NCBI GenBank assembly: GCA_964487215.1 | Contig: CAZAPU010000010.1 | Coordinates: 1 to 22,379 of the forward strand | From: CAG-611 sp964487215 | Lineage (GTDB): Bacteria; Bacillota_I; Bacilli_A; RF39; UBA660 | Length of the DNA stretch: 22,379 nt | Direction: 5' to 3' | Shown: piece after piece, positions 1 to 6,393 of the stretch | Position numbering within the stretch: the stretch's first letter is position 1 | Layout: each line of letters opens with the position of its first letter | The notes under the pieces: model-generated | What the model was told of the DNA's origin: nothing | Seen by the model: only the letters and a program-made list of their open reading frames with translations | The model's database searches: none | Position numbers and translations under genes: made by a program

Positions 1-321
1 AATTGTCTTGAAATTAGTTAATGTTCCACCTAACCATCTTTCAATAACATAGTACATTCCTGTTCTTTCAGCACATTCTTTCATAGCTTCATTAGCTTGT
101 TTTTTAGTACCTATAAATAAAAATGTTCCACCTTGTTCTGCTATATGTTTAATTTCATCATATGCTGTTTCTATTAATTTTTCTGTTTTTTGTAAATCAA
201 TTATATATATATCATCTCTTGAAGTATATATATATTCCTTCATCTTTGGATTCCATCTTCTTTTTTGATGTCCAAAATGAACACCTGCTTCTAATAAATA
301 ACTCATTGACACTACTGTCAT
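1..321 (-). CDS. rpsB: 30S ribosomal protein S2, 3' part missing at window edge
   Basis: S2 is a small-subunit ribosomal protein that helps bind S1 and mRNA near the platform. The reverse strand from 321 gives 107 codons that run off the window. The N-terminus MTVVSMSYLLEAGVHFGHQ is followed by the KRRWNPKM, YIIDLQKT, GTKKQA and ERWLGGTLTNF motifs, all diagnostic of S2. The start ATG (319-321) has a GGAG ribosome binding site about 9 bases upstream. In most bacteria rpsB pairs with tsf; here it follows infC-rpmI-rplT on the same strand with a 90-bp gap, so it may be read from the infC promoter or from its own signal. The family call is certain; only the C-terminus is unseen. Confidence 0.97.
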   Translation of the reverse strand, partial: MTVVSMSYLLEAGVHFGHQKRRWNPKMKEYIYTSRDDIYIIDLQKTEKLIETAYDEIKHIAEQGGTFLFIGTKKQANEAMKECAERTGMYYVIERWLGGTLTNFKTI

Positions 322-364
322 AATTTCTTTCTCCTTTTCGTTTTTTCATCTACTAAATTCTAAA

Positions 365-395
365 TAATATCGCCATTAATTGGCACTAGATATTA
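365..395 (-). promoter_or_regulatory. candidate hairpin in the rplT-rpsB gap (possible rpsB leader element)
   Basis: On the transcribed (minus) strand, a 7-bp outer stem (365-371 with 389-395) encloses a 4-bp GC-rich inner stem (372-375 with 381-384), separated by a 4-base bulge (385-388), with a 5-base loop. No T-run follows, so it is not an intrinsic terminator. It lies 44 bases before the rpsB start, where ribosomal protein autoregulatory leaders often sit. That role is inferred only from position; an RNA processing site is another option. Confidence 0.35.
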
Positions 396-411
396 AAATT
401 CTTTAGTATGT

Positions 412-864
412 TTATTTTTCTTCTTTAGCTACAGTTTTAGTAGTTTTTTTTGCTTTAGGTGTTGTTTCCTTTTTTTCTTCTTTCACAGCTTTAACAGCTT
501 TTTTTACTTCAACTTTTCCTTCTTTAGCAATCTTTACTAAATTAGCAAAAGCATCTTTATCATTAATGGCTAATTCTGATAACATTTTTCTGTTAATTTC
601 TACTCCAGCTTTATTTAAACCATCAATAAATCTTGAATAACTAATTTCATTTTCTCTACAACCAGCATTAATTCTTGTAATCCATAATTTTCTAAAATCT
701 CTCTTCTTTTGTTTACGATCACGGTAAGCATATCTTTCTGAATGCATTACTTGTTCTTTAGCTGTTTTAAATAATCTATGTTTACTTCCGAAATATCCTT
801 CAGCTTTTTTTAAGATTTTCTTTCTTTTTGCTCGAGTTGCAACACTATTCTTTACTCTTGTCAT
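412..864 (-). CDS. rplT: 50S ribosomal protein L20 with a charged C-terminal tail
   Basis: L20 is an early-assembly 23S rRNA-binding protein and, in Firmicutes, the autogenous repressor of the infC operon. The sequence starts MTRVKNSVATRAKRKKILK and contains KGYFG-like GYFGSKHRLF, SERYAYRDRKQKKRDFRKLWI, TRINAGCRENEISYSRFI and the L..LAINDKDAFANLV end of the core domain. The family is usually about 118 residues; here about 30 extra residues rich in Lys, Glu, Thr and Ala follow. The start ATG has a strong AGGAGG site. The gene lies 12 bp after rpmI in the order infC-rpmI-rplT. The identity is certain; the function of the tail is unknown. Confidence 0.98.
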   Translation of the reverse strand: MTRVKNSVATRAKRKKILKKAEGYFGSKHRLFKTAKEQVMHSERYAYRDRKQKKRDFRKLWITRINAGCRENEISYSRFIDGLNKAGVEINRKMLSELAINDKDAFANLVKIAKEGKVEVKKAVKAVKEEKKETTPKAKKTTKTVAKEEK

Positions 865-876
865 AATAACCTCCTA

Positions 877-1065
877 TTAAATTACATTCTTTATTCTACT
901 ATAATCGGCAGAACTTAATCCATTCATTGATATAGATTTTTTCTTTTGAGATGAACTCTTCTTACCAGTATTATGAAGATTTCCAGCATTTTGTTTTGTT
1001 ATACTACCACTTTGTCTTATATTTAACACTTTTCTAGTAGCTTTATGTGTTTTCATTTTTGGCAT
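877..1065 (-). CDS. rpmI: 50S ribosomal protein L35
   Basis: L35 is a small basic large-subunit protein. The 62-residue product has the typical MPKMKTHKATRKVLNIRQSG start, a Lys/Ser-rich middle and the usual family length. The ATG is preceded by a near-perfect AGGAGGA site (about 7 bases). It sits 19 bp after infC and 12 bp before rplT, so the three genes are almost certainly co-transcribed and controlled together through the leader upstream of infC. Confidence 0.97.
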   Translation of the reverse strand: MPKMKTHKATRKVLNIRQSGSITKQNAGNLHNTGKKSSSQKKKSISMNGLSSADYSRIKNVI

Positions 1066-1084
1066 AATTTATTCCTCCTATATT

Positions 1085-1609
1085 TTATTTATTTGGTGTA
1101 AGCAACATAGTCATATTTTTACCTTCAAGTTTAGCTGCTTGTTCTATTAAGGCAATCTCTTTTACTGAATCTGCAAATTTATTTAACACTTCTATACCAA
1201 GTTCTGGATGTGCCAATTGTCTACCTTTGAACCTAATAGATAATTTTACTTTATGTCCTTTTTCTAGATATTTTGATGCATTATTAACTTTAGTGTTAAA
1301 ATCTCCAATATCTATTACTGGACTTAAACGATATTCTTTTAGTTCCATACTAGTAGCTCTTTGCTTCTTAGTAGCTTCCTTTTGTTTCTTTGCTTTTTCA
1401 TATTTGTATTTGTTATAATCCATAATTTTACATACTCCAGGATTAGTATTAGAATTTATTAAAACTAAATCTAAACCGGCATAATTAGCAATAGTTAAAG
1501 CATCTTTAAGTCCTTTAACTCCTAATTGTTCTCCATTTGGTCCTATAACTAATACTTGACTATTTGTTATTTGCTCATTACATAACAAATCATTGTTTTT
1601 GTTTGCTAT
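1085..1609 (-). CDS. infC: translation initiation factor IF-3, apparent AUA start
   Basis: IF-3 binds the 30S subunit, blocks premature joining of the 50S and proofreads the start codon and initiator tRNA. The product has both family domains: an N-terminal part (NEQIT..., PNGEQLGV, A...GLDLVLI, PGVCKIMDYNKYKYE), a Lys-rich linker, then the C-terminal part (KEYRLSP.IDIGDFNTKV, FLEKGHKVK-like YLEKGHKVKLSIRFKGRQ). No ATG fits. Taking a TTG at 1624 as start would place the GGAGGTG ribosome binding site (1616-1622) inside the coding sequence. The ATA at 1607-1609 lies 6 bases after that site, giving a 174-residue protein starting A-N-K-N-N. A rare start codon is a known autoregulatory device for infC (AUU in E. 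coli). Confidence 0.95.
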   Translation of the reverse strand: MANKNNDLLCNEQITNSQVLVIGPNGEQLGVKGLKDALTIANYAGLDLVLINSNTNPGVCKIMDYNKYKYEKAKKQKEATKKQRATSMELKEYRLSPVIDIGDFNTKVNNASKYLEKGHKVKLSIRFKGRQLAHPELGIEVLNKFADSVKEIALIEQAAKLEGKNMTMLLTPNK

Positions 1610-1622
1610 ACAAAACACCTCC
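1607..1622 (-). promoter_or_regulatory. infC ribosome binding site and AUA start codon
   Basis: GGAGGTG at 1616-1622 is followed by six bases and ATA at 1607-1609. The spacing is ideal for ATA, and no ATG, GTG or TTG lies at usable distance downstream of the site in frame. This decides the start of infC. Confidence 0.8.
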
Positions 1623-1751
1623 AAAAATTATAAAAAGAGTACGAAATGTACTCTTATCCTCGCTAAAAAACATAAATATATTATGCTCGGCCGCTTACCT
1701 ATAACTATTCGCTATCAGGTGGATATTATACATCTCTTTCCTTTTTTATGT
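1616..1751 (-). promoter_or_regulatory. infC-rpmI-rplT leader, probable L20-responsive attenuator
   Basis: About 140 bases of untranslated leader separate the predicted transcription start (near 1749-1751) from infC. It contains a complete intrinsic terminator (1625-1655) just before the ribosome binding site. Bases 1721-1732 can pair with 1647-1659 (TATCC with GGATA, TGTA with TACA, around a small internal loop), which would disrupt the 5' arm of the terminator and act as an antiterminator. In Bacillus, L20 controls this operon by premature termination in the leader. The family assignment comes from position and architecture; I could not match the covariance model. Confidence 0.65.
1625..1655 (-). 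terminator. attenuator hairpin in the infC leader
   Basis: On the minus strand, AAGAGTAC (1635-1642 complement) pairs with GTACTCTT (1648-1655 complement) as an 8-bp stem with a 5-base loop, directly followed by a T-run and a T-rich stretch. It lies between promoter and gene, so it must be bypassed for infC expression. Confidence 0.8.
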
Positions 1752-1756
1752 ATCCA

Positions 1757-1784
1757 ATTATATCATAATATATTCATTTGTCAA
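1757..1784 (-). promoter_or_regulatory. promoter of infC operon, both hexamers consensus
   Basis: TTGACA (1779-1784) and TATAAT (1757-1762) on the minus strand with a 16-base spacer. Both hexamers match the housekeeping sigma consensus exactly. The -35 box begins 16 bp beyond the stop codon of the last pilin-locus gene. Confidence 0.85.
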
Positions 1785-1799
1785 ACATTTTTGCATAAT

Positions 1800-2237
1800 T
1801 TATTTTATTACACAAGTATAACCATCATTTTCAAGAACTTCAATTTGATCCACAATCCATATAGATAAAGGATTACCAAATTCATCCTTTAATGGTCCTT
1901 CTTCTCTTAATATTTCTTCAATCGTATTATCAGCATCATGATAAATTATTTTTTTTGTTGTTTCAGGATTTGCCTTAACTGCTTTATAAGACTCCTTATC
2001 AGAATATTTATATATTGTTAATATCTTTGATGATATTATCTTTCCAATATCATTATAAGTTAATTCTTGTTTCAAACTTGATGAGTCATTATTGATAGTC
2101 TCCATATTTTTTGTACATATATATACTTTTGTTTCATTGATTGAGTTATTTTTATTTAAAACAGTAAAATACACAACTATCAAACCCACTATTATCAATG
2201 ATAAGACTATTATTATTACATTTTTTACACTTTTCAT
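1800..2237 (-). CDS. pilin-associated single-pass membrane protein (145 aa)
   Basis: Function unknown. The first 28 residues are a short basic start plus one hydrophobic segment (VIIIVLSLIIVGLIVVYFTV), followed by a soluble, probably extracytoplasmic domain with one Cys near residue 41 and one near the C-terminus (GYTCVIK), suggesting a disulfide. It is a diverged paralogue of the 153-residue proteins at 3819-4280 and 5917-6378: all share YFTV after the membrane segment, a Y-I/V-C-x-K-x-x-E-T motif, a KDE-x-GN motif and a terminal GY-x-C. It follows the first pilin by 20 bp, with a GGGGAG ribosome binding site. Its repeated pairing with pilins suggests a pilus assembly or minor-subunit role; that is inference. 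Confidence 0.8.
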   Translation of the reverse strand: MKSVKNVIIIVLSLIIVGLIVVYFTVLNKNNSINETKVYICTKNMETINNDSSSLKQELTYNDIGKIISSKILTIYKYSDKESYKAVKANPETTKKIIYHDADNTIEEILREEGPLKDEFGNPLSIWIVDQIEVLENDGYTCVIK

Positions 2238-2257
2238 AAGATCTCCCCTTTCTTTTT

Positions 2258-3745
2258 TTATTCAAAACATGTTCCACATCTGCATTCATAATAAGAACAA
2301 CTATCAGTTACTTCATGACTACCGGTTACCTCATCACGACAATTTCTATAACATGTTGATGCACATGTTGTGTATTTACCTGGATTCATATATTGACGAC
2401 CAGCATTACAACAATTTGGTCCATAATTATCACAGTAAGTATAATTAGATGGGCAACTATTATAATGGGTTGTACAATCGCAACTATATGAATCGCACAC
2501 ATTTGTATATTCGTATTCAGTATGTGTTATACAACTTTTACATGAATCGCAACATCTTTTAGATGTTACTACTGTATTTCCAATTCCCAAATTACCCATA
2601 GCATCTTTTGCCCATAAATAATATGTACCATTAACATTTACCTTTTTTGATACTGTTATTTTTTTAGTTGAACTTATTTCTATCCATTCTGTTGGTTCTT
2701 CATTAGTTGTTGTCCACTGATATTTTATTACTCCTATATCATCTTTTAAAGTTCCATTAATTTTTAATGATCCTTTACCTGGTACCTTTGCTATTTCTAC
2801 TGTTGGATCTACACCATCTGTTTTAGTTTCAATTACATCACTACAATTAATCGAATTACCAGCATTATCATATACTGTTGCCACATAAGTATCATTCTTC
2901 GTTATTTTCATTGTTCCTACATTTTCTAACATATTCATTGCTGTTCCATTTACTATAATTTTAGCAACTCCACTTACATCATCACTGCTTACTACTGTCA
3001 TAGTTTTTTCTCTAGCCCATTCTACTGGCATTATAATTGCAGATTCGCAAACTGGTTTTACTTTGTCTATATTTATTTGTCCGGTTTTGCATATTCCTGC
3101 ATTACCTGCTTTATCATATACTTTTATTGTATAATCTCCACTTTTAGTAAACTTTATTGTTCCTGTATTATTTTCTGCTAAAGATTTCTTTCCATCTGAT
3201 ACAAATGAATATATTCCTGATTCATCTGTTCCTGTTATTTTTGCTGTTACTGCTTTATTTGTCCAATTTCCTATCGAATAGTTTTCTAATTCAACTGTAC
3301 ATTCTGGTGTTGAATTATCTTTTGTACCGCCAAACGGACAATCTTCACCATACACAGACTCTCCATTACAAATTAAACAAGCATTATATTCAAATTGTCC
3401 ATTATTATTTTCTACTGTTACATAACTTGCTTCACAACTGTTATTTTTTGTGTCTACTATATCATTTGTTATATAATTTCCTTCTTTTAATTCATCTATT
3501 GTTAATACTTTATATATCGTTGGATGACCATCTTCACTTAATTGACCTCTTGGCAATTCATTTTTATTATCTGTATAATAGTTCTTTGCCATTACTATTA
3601 ATTCACTTGCTAATGATTCATAATAACTTTTTTCACCCTTTTTTGTATATTTACCAACTTGAGGTATTACTAACAATGCTAAAAGAGCCATTATCATTAC
3701 AGCTATTATAAGTTCAATTATTGTAAATCCTTTTTTATTATTAAT
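2258..3745 (-). CDS. type IV prepilin-like protein A with Ig-like domains and Cys-rich tail; apparent AUU start
   Basis: A class III (prepilin) signal, KKGFTIIEL, is encoded just upstream of the first ATG (3697), so that ATG is too late. In frame, no ATG, GTG or TTG lies between an upstream TGA and the signal. An ATT at 3743-3745 sits 5 bases after AGGTG and aligns with the ATG of the homologous gene at 7941. This gives 495 residues. Cleavage would fall between Gly6 and Phe7, leaving Glu at mature position 5. Then come the pilin helix (to about 60), a Cys-containing region (about 95-140), roughly three Ig-like repeats each ending near YDxAGN/DAMGN, and a final 100 residues with 18 Cys. Likely a surface pilin or pseudopilin with adhesive modules. 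No pilus motor genes are in the window. Confidence 0.8.
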   Translation of the reverse strand: MNNKKGFTIIELIIAVMIMALLALLVIPQVGKYTKKGEKSYYESLASELIVMAKNYYTDNKNELPRGQLSEDGHPTIYKVLTIDELKEGNYITNDIVDTKNNSCEASYVTVENNNGQFEYNACLICNGESVYGEDCPFGGTKDNSTPECTVELENYSIGNWTNKAVTAKITGTDESGIYSFVSDGKKSLAENNTGTIKFTKSGDYTIKVYDKAGNAGICKTGQINIDKVKPVCESAIIMPVEWAREKTMTVVSSDDVSGVAKIIVNGTAMNMLENVGTMKITKNDTYVATVYDNAGNSINCSDVIETKTDGVDPTVEIAKVPGKGSLKINGTLKDDIGVIKYQWTTTNEEPTEWIEISSTKKITVSKKVNVNGTYYLWAKDAMGNLGIGNTVVTSKRCCDSCKSCITHTEYEYTNVCDSYSCDCTTHYNSCPSNYTYCDNYGPNCCNAGRQYMNPGKYTTCASTCYRNCRDEVTGSHEVTDSCSYYECRCGTCFE

Positions 3746-3755
3746 AAAATCACCT
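3743..3755 (-). promoter_or_regulatory. ribosome binding site and AUU start of pilin A
   Basis: AGGTG (3751-3755 complement), 5 bases, then ATT (3743-3745). The competing reading is GTG at 3751-3753, which is in another frame, ends at a TAA after 11 codons, and passes an A_AAA_AAG heptamer (3730-3736) where a -1 shift would enter the pilin frame exactly before the GFTIIEL signal. Confidence 0.55.
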
Positions 3756-3768
3756 ACTTTACAATTAC

Positions 3769-3797
3769 ATTTTACATTATTAATTACTTCTTTTCAA
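3769..3797 (-). promoter_or_regulatory. promoter of pilin A
   Basis: TTGAAA (3792-3797) and TAAAAT (3769-3774) on the minus strand, 17-base spacer, predicted start about 17-20 bases before the ATT. It lies between the 153-residue gene and pilin A and is duplicated identically upstream of pilin B. Confidence 0.6.
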
Positions 3798-3818
3798 TAA
3801 AATATGTTAAAAATATTT

Positions 3819-4280
3819 TTATCCTTCTTTACAATTATATCCAGTATTATTCATATTTTCTATATATGTTTCAAGATGCATTTTTGAATCATTACCAGAT
3901 TCATCCTTGATATGATTATTTTTAAATCGATATATTTCTACTATCAAAGAATTATCATCAAATATAGCATCAACTTCATCATTATACGATTTTTGATATT
4001 CTTGATATTCATTTTGTTTATTAAATTTAAGAATTGTTTTTTCATCATATGATGTTATGAAATTTTCATCATCATAATATAATACTTGTACATAAATATT
4101 TTTTAAATCATAACTACCAGTAGTTTCTAATTCTTTTTCACAAACATAAGATTTGTTTTCTTTAGGAATTTCATCTTTTTTCCCTATTTCAATATTTTGA
4201 AATACAGTAAAGTATAAGATTACTCCTATACAAATAACTATAATTACTATTAATGATATTATTAAAGGTTTTTGTTTCAT
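3819..4280 (-). CDS. pilin-associated single-pass membrane protein (153 aa), duplicate copy 1
   Basis: Function unknown. One hydrophobic segment at about residues 6-26 follows a short basic start (MKQKP), then a charged extracytoplasmic domain rich in Asp, Glu, Asn and Tyr with Cys in SYVCEKELET and in the terminal GYNCKEG. The protein is identical to the one at 5917-6378 because both lie in the 2,098-bp duplication, and related to the 145-residue protein at 1800-2237. The ATG has a GAGGGG ribosome binding site, 15 bp after pilin B. No lipobox Cys sits at the end of the hydrophobic segment, so it is membrane-anchored rather than a lipoprotein. Confidence 0.8.
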   Translation of the reverse strand: MKQKPLIISLIVIIVICIGVILYFTVFQNIEIGKKDEIPKENKSYVCEKELETTGSYDLKNIYVQVLYYDDENFITSYDEKTILKFNKQNEYQEYQKSYNDEVDAIFDDNSLIVEIYRFKNNHIKDESGNDSKMHLETYIENMNNTGYNCKEG

Positions 4281-4295
4281 AATAATTCCCCTCTT

Positions 4296-5843
4296 TTATG
4301 CTTGAACTAAATTTCTAGTTCTATAAACTGTTCTTGTTTGACAATTATTTCCACTACAAGCTGTTGTAGTCCATGCAGACCAACTACAATAACTTGAACA
4401 ACAAGTATAATAATAATGATCAGAGCAACCAACTGTCCTACAAACATATCTTCCATAATTGCACCAGCCTTCAACAAAGTCACCTCCATAAGAACAGATA
4501 TGTCCAGCAGGTGAACCACAGTCACTTCTATCTAATTGTCCGTATGAACAACCAGACGGTACACAACCATAAGTTCTATATTGAGTTTGAGTCCCACAAA
4601 ATGATGATGCAGTGCAAGCAGTGGTTGTATAATCATTCCAACTACCATATCCTAAATCAACTGATTGTTTGCCAGCATTTGTTCCATCATAGGCCCACAA
4701 ATAATATGTACCTACATCATTTTTTGGATCACTAACTGTTATTTCTGTTGTTGGAGTAATACTAGTCCAACTAGTTGGTTCTTCATTTGTTGTAGTCCAC
4801 TTATAACCAACTATTTCCACATTATCTGTTATCTTTCCATTTATCTTTGCACTTCCAACTGCAGAATTTGAAACCGTTAATACTACTACTGGTGGTTCAC
4901 TATCCAATCCAGTAATTGGTATTGAACAAGTATTATCATTACCTGCTATATCAGTTACAGTTGCAACATATGTACCATTTTTTGTTGCATCAAAAGTTGT
5001 TTTATTATTAGTTATAGTTAAATTTGTTGTAACATTTTTTGTATCTTTAATTGATGCTGTACTAATACCACTAGATGGACTTTCATCTTGAATCTTTATT
5101 TCAATTGTTTTAGTTCTTGTAGTAGTATTTATTACTTCCATACTACAAGTTGGCTTCACAGTTTCAATATTTATTTGTCCAGTTGTACATGTTCCAGCAT
5201 TACCCGCTTTATCATATACTTTTATTGTATAATTCCCACTTTTATTAAATTTTATTGTTCCCATATTATTTTCTGCTATAGATTTTTTTCCATCTGATGC
5301 AAATGAATATATTCCTGATTCATCTGTTCCTGTTATTGTGGCTGTTACTGCTTTATTTGTCCAATTTCCTACTGTATAATTATTTAATTGAACTGTACAT
5401 TCTGGTATTGAATTATCTTTTATACCTCCAAATGAGCAATCCTCTCCATAAACAGCCTCTCCATTACAAATTAAACAAGCATTATATTCAAATTGTCCAT
5501 TATTATTTTCTACTGTTACATAACTTGCTTCACAACTGTTATTTTTTGTGTCTACTATATCATTTGTTATATAATTTCCTTCTTTTAATTCATCTATTGT
5601 TAATACTTTATATATCGTTGGATGACCATCTTCACTTAATTGACCTCTTGGCAATTCATTTTTATTATCTGTATAATAGTTCTTTGCCATTACTATTAAT
5701 TCACTTGCTAATGATTCATAATAACTTTTTTCACCCTTTTTTGTATATTTACCAACTTGAGGTATTACTAACAATGCTAAAAGAGCCATTATCATTACAG
5801 CTATTATAAGTTCAATTATTGTAAATCCTTTTTTATTATTAAT
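4296..5843 (-). CDS. type IV prepilin-like protein B, chimera of A (N-terminus) and C (rest); apparent AUU start
   Basis: This 515-residue protein has the N-terminal part of pilin A and the C-terminal part of pilin C, joined at CNGE, where the shared 14-base sequence (5457-5470) lies. The prepilin signal KKGFTIIEL, Ig-like repeats (GTDESGIYSF..., YDKAGN, TDIAGND, WTTTNEEPTSW) and a C-terminal region of about 118 residues with 14 Cys follow in order. As in A, the first ATG (5795) is past the signal. ATT at 5841-5843 after AGGTG is the best start; it makes B exactly as long as C, which has a normal ATG. Two W..W....C....C..R stretches in the tail resemble thrombospondin type 1 repeats. Role inferred as a pilus-like surface subunit. 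Confidence 0.8.
   Translation of the reverse strand: MNNKKGFTIIELIIAVMIMALLALLVIPQVGKYTKKGEKSYYESLASELIVMAKNYYTDNKNELPRGQLSEDGHPTIYKVLTIDELKEGNYITNDIVDTKNNSCEASYVTVENNNGQFEYNACLICNGEAVYGEDCSFGGIKDNSIPECTVQLNNYTVGNWTNKAVTATITGTDESGIYSFASDGKKSIAENNMGTIKFNKSGNYTIKVYDKAGNAGTCTTGQINIETVKPTCSMEVINTTTRTKTIEIKIQDESPSSGISTASIKDTKNVTTNLTITNNKTTFDATKNGTYVATVTDIAGNDNTCSIPITGLDSEPPVVVLTVSNSAVGSAKINGKITDNVEIVGYKWTTTNEEPTSWTSITPTTEITVSDPKNDVGTYYLWAYDGTNAGKQSVDLGYGSWNDYTTTACTASSFCGTQTQYRTYGCVPSGCSYGQLDRSDCGSPAGHICSYGGDFVEGWCNYGRYVCRTVGCSDHYYYTCCSSYCSWSAWTTTACSGNNCQTRTVYRTRNLVQA
5457..5470. repeat. 14-bp duplication junction, CTCTCCATTACAAA
   Basis: The same 14 bases occur at 3359-3372, 5457-5470 and 7555-7568, always in the codons for the CNGE segment of a pilin gene. 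The middle copy is the junction where pilin A-type sequence changes to pilin C-type sequence, and so marks the probable crossover. Confidence 0.85.
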
Positions 5844-5853
5844 AAAATCACCT
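5841..5853 (-). promoter_or_regulatory. ribosome binding site and AUU start of pilin B
   Basis: Same arrangement as pilin A, 2,098 bp further on: AGGTG (5849-5853), 5 bases, ATT (5841-5843), with the alternative GTG frame and the A_AAA_AAG heptamer also present. Confidence 0.55.
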
Positions 5854-5866
5854 ACTTTACAATTAC

Positions 5867-5895
5867 ATTTTACATTATTAATTACTTCTTTTCAA
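5867..5895 (-). promoter_or_regulatory. promoter of pilin B
   Basis: Identical copy of the pilin A promoter: TTGAAA (5890-5895), 17 bases, TAAAAT (5867-5872). Confidence 0.6.
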
Positions 5896-5916
5896 TAAAA
5901 TATGTTAAAAATATTT

Positions 5917-6378
5917 TTATCCTTCTTTACAATTATATCCAGTATTATTCATATTTTCTATATATGTTTCAAGATGCATTTTTGAATCATTACCAGATTC
6001 ATCCTTGATATGATTATTTTTAAATCGATATATTTCTACTATCAAAGAATTATCATCAAATATAGCATCAACTTCATCATTATACGATTTTTGATATTCT
6101 TGATATTCATTTTGTTTATTAAATTTAAGAATTGTTTTTTCATCATATGATGTTATGAAATTTTCATCATCATAATATAATACTTGTACATAAATATTTT
6201 TTAAATCATAACTACCAGTAGTTTCTAATTCTTTTTCACAAACATAAGATTTGTTTTCTTTAGGAATTTCATCTTTTTTCCCTATTTCAATATTTTGAAA
6301 TACAGTAAAGTATAAGATTACTCCTATACAAATAACTATAATTACTATTAATGATATTATTAAAGGTTTTTGTTTCAT
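5917..6378 (-). CDS. pilin-associated single-pass membrane protein (153 aa), duplicate copy 2
   Basis: Protein identical to the copy at 3819-4280. It has a single N-terminal membrane segment, an extracytoplasmic domain with a conserved Cys near residue 47 and one near the C-terminus, and a GAGGGG ribosome binding site. It lies 15 bp after pilin C and about 73 bp before the start of pilin B. This copy is probably the ancestral position, because pilin C has the only canonical start and the promoter at the head of the locus. Function unknown; constant association with pilins is the only clue. Confidence 0.8.
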   Translation of the reverse strand: MKQKPLIISLIVIIVICIGVILYFTVFQNIEIGKKDEIPKENKSYVCEKELETTGSYDLKNIYVQVLYYDDENFITSYDEKTILKFNKQNEYQEYQKSYNDEVDAIFDDNSLIVEIYRFKNNHIKDESGNDSKMHLETYIENMNNTGYNCKEG

Positions 6379-6393
6379 AATAATTCCCCTCTT

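Larger units (their letters stand above)
3359..5456. repeat. tandem direct repeat, unit 1 (2,098 bp)
   Basis: Unit 1 spans the C-terminal part of pilin B, the 153-residue gene, and the promoter and N-terminal part of pilin A. It matches unit 2 at a constant offset of 2,098 bases. The products of both strands, including meaningless antisense reading frames, are identical in the two units, which points to nucleotide identity rather than protein conservation. Identity stops at 3358/5456. Confidence 0.9.

Noticed and set aside
1609..1624. TTG at 1624 as start of infC
   Set aside because: It lies two bases outside the GGAGGTG site, so the ribosome binding site would be inside the gene; ATA at 1609 has correct spacing.
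3157..3711. Long plus-strand reading frame rich in Leu and Tyr, antisense to pilin A; similar ones at 5297-5809, 4373-4735, 6471-6833
   Set aside because: They are opposite-strand readings of A/T-rich pilin codons, have no ribosome binding site or family features, and recur only because the DNA is duplicated.
4307..4525. Minus-strand frame inside the pilin B tail (and its copy at 6405-6623)
   Set aside because: Out-of-frame reading of the Cys-rich tail; no ribosome binding site and the pilin frame is clearly the coding one.
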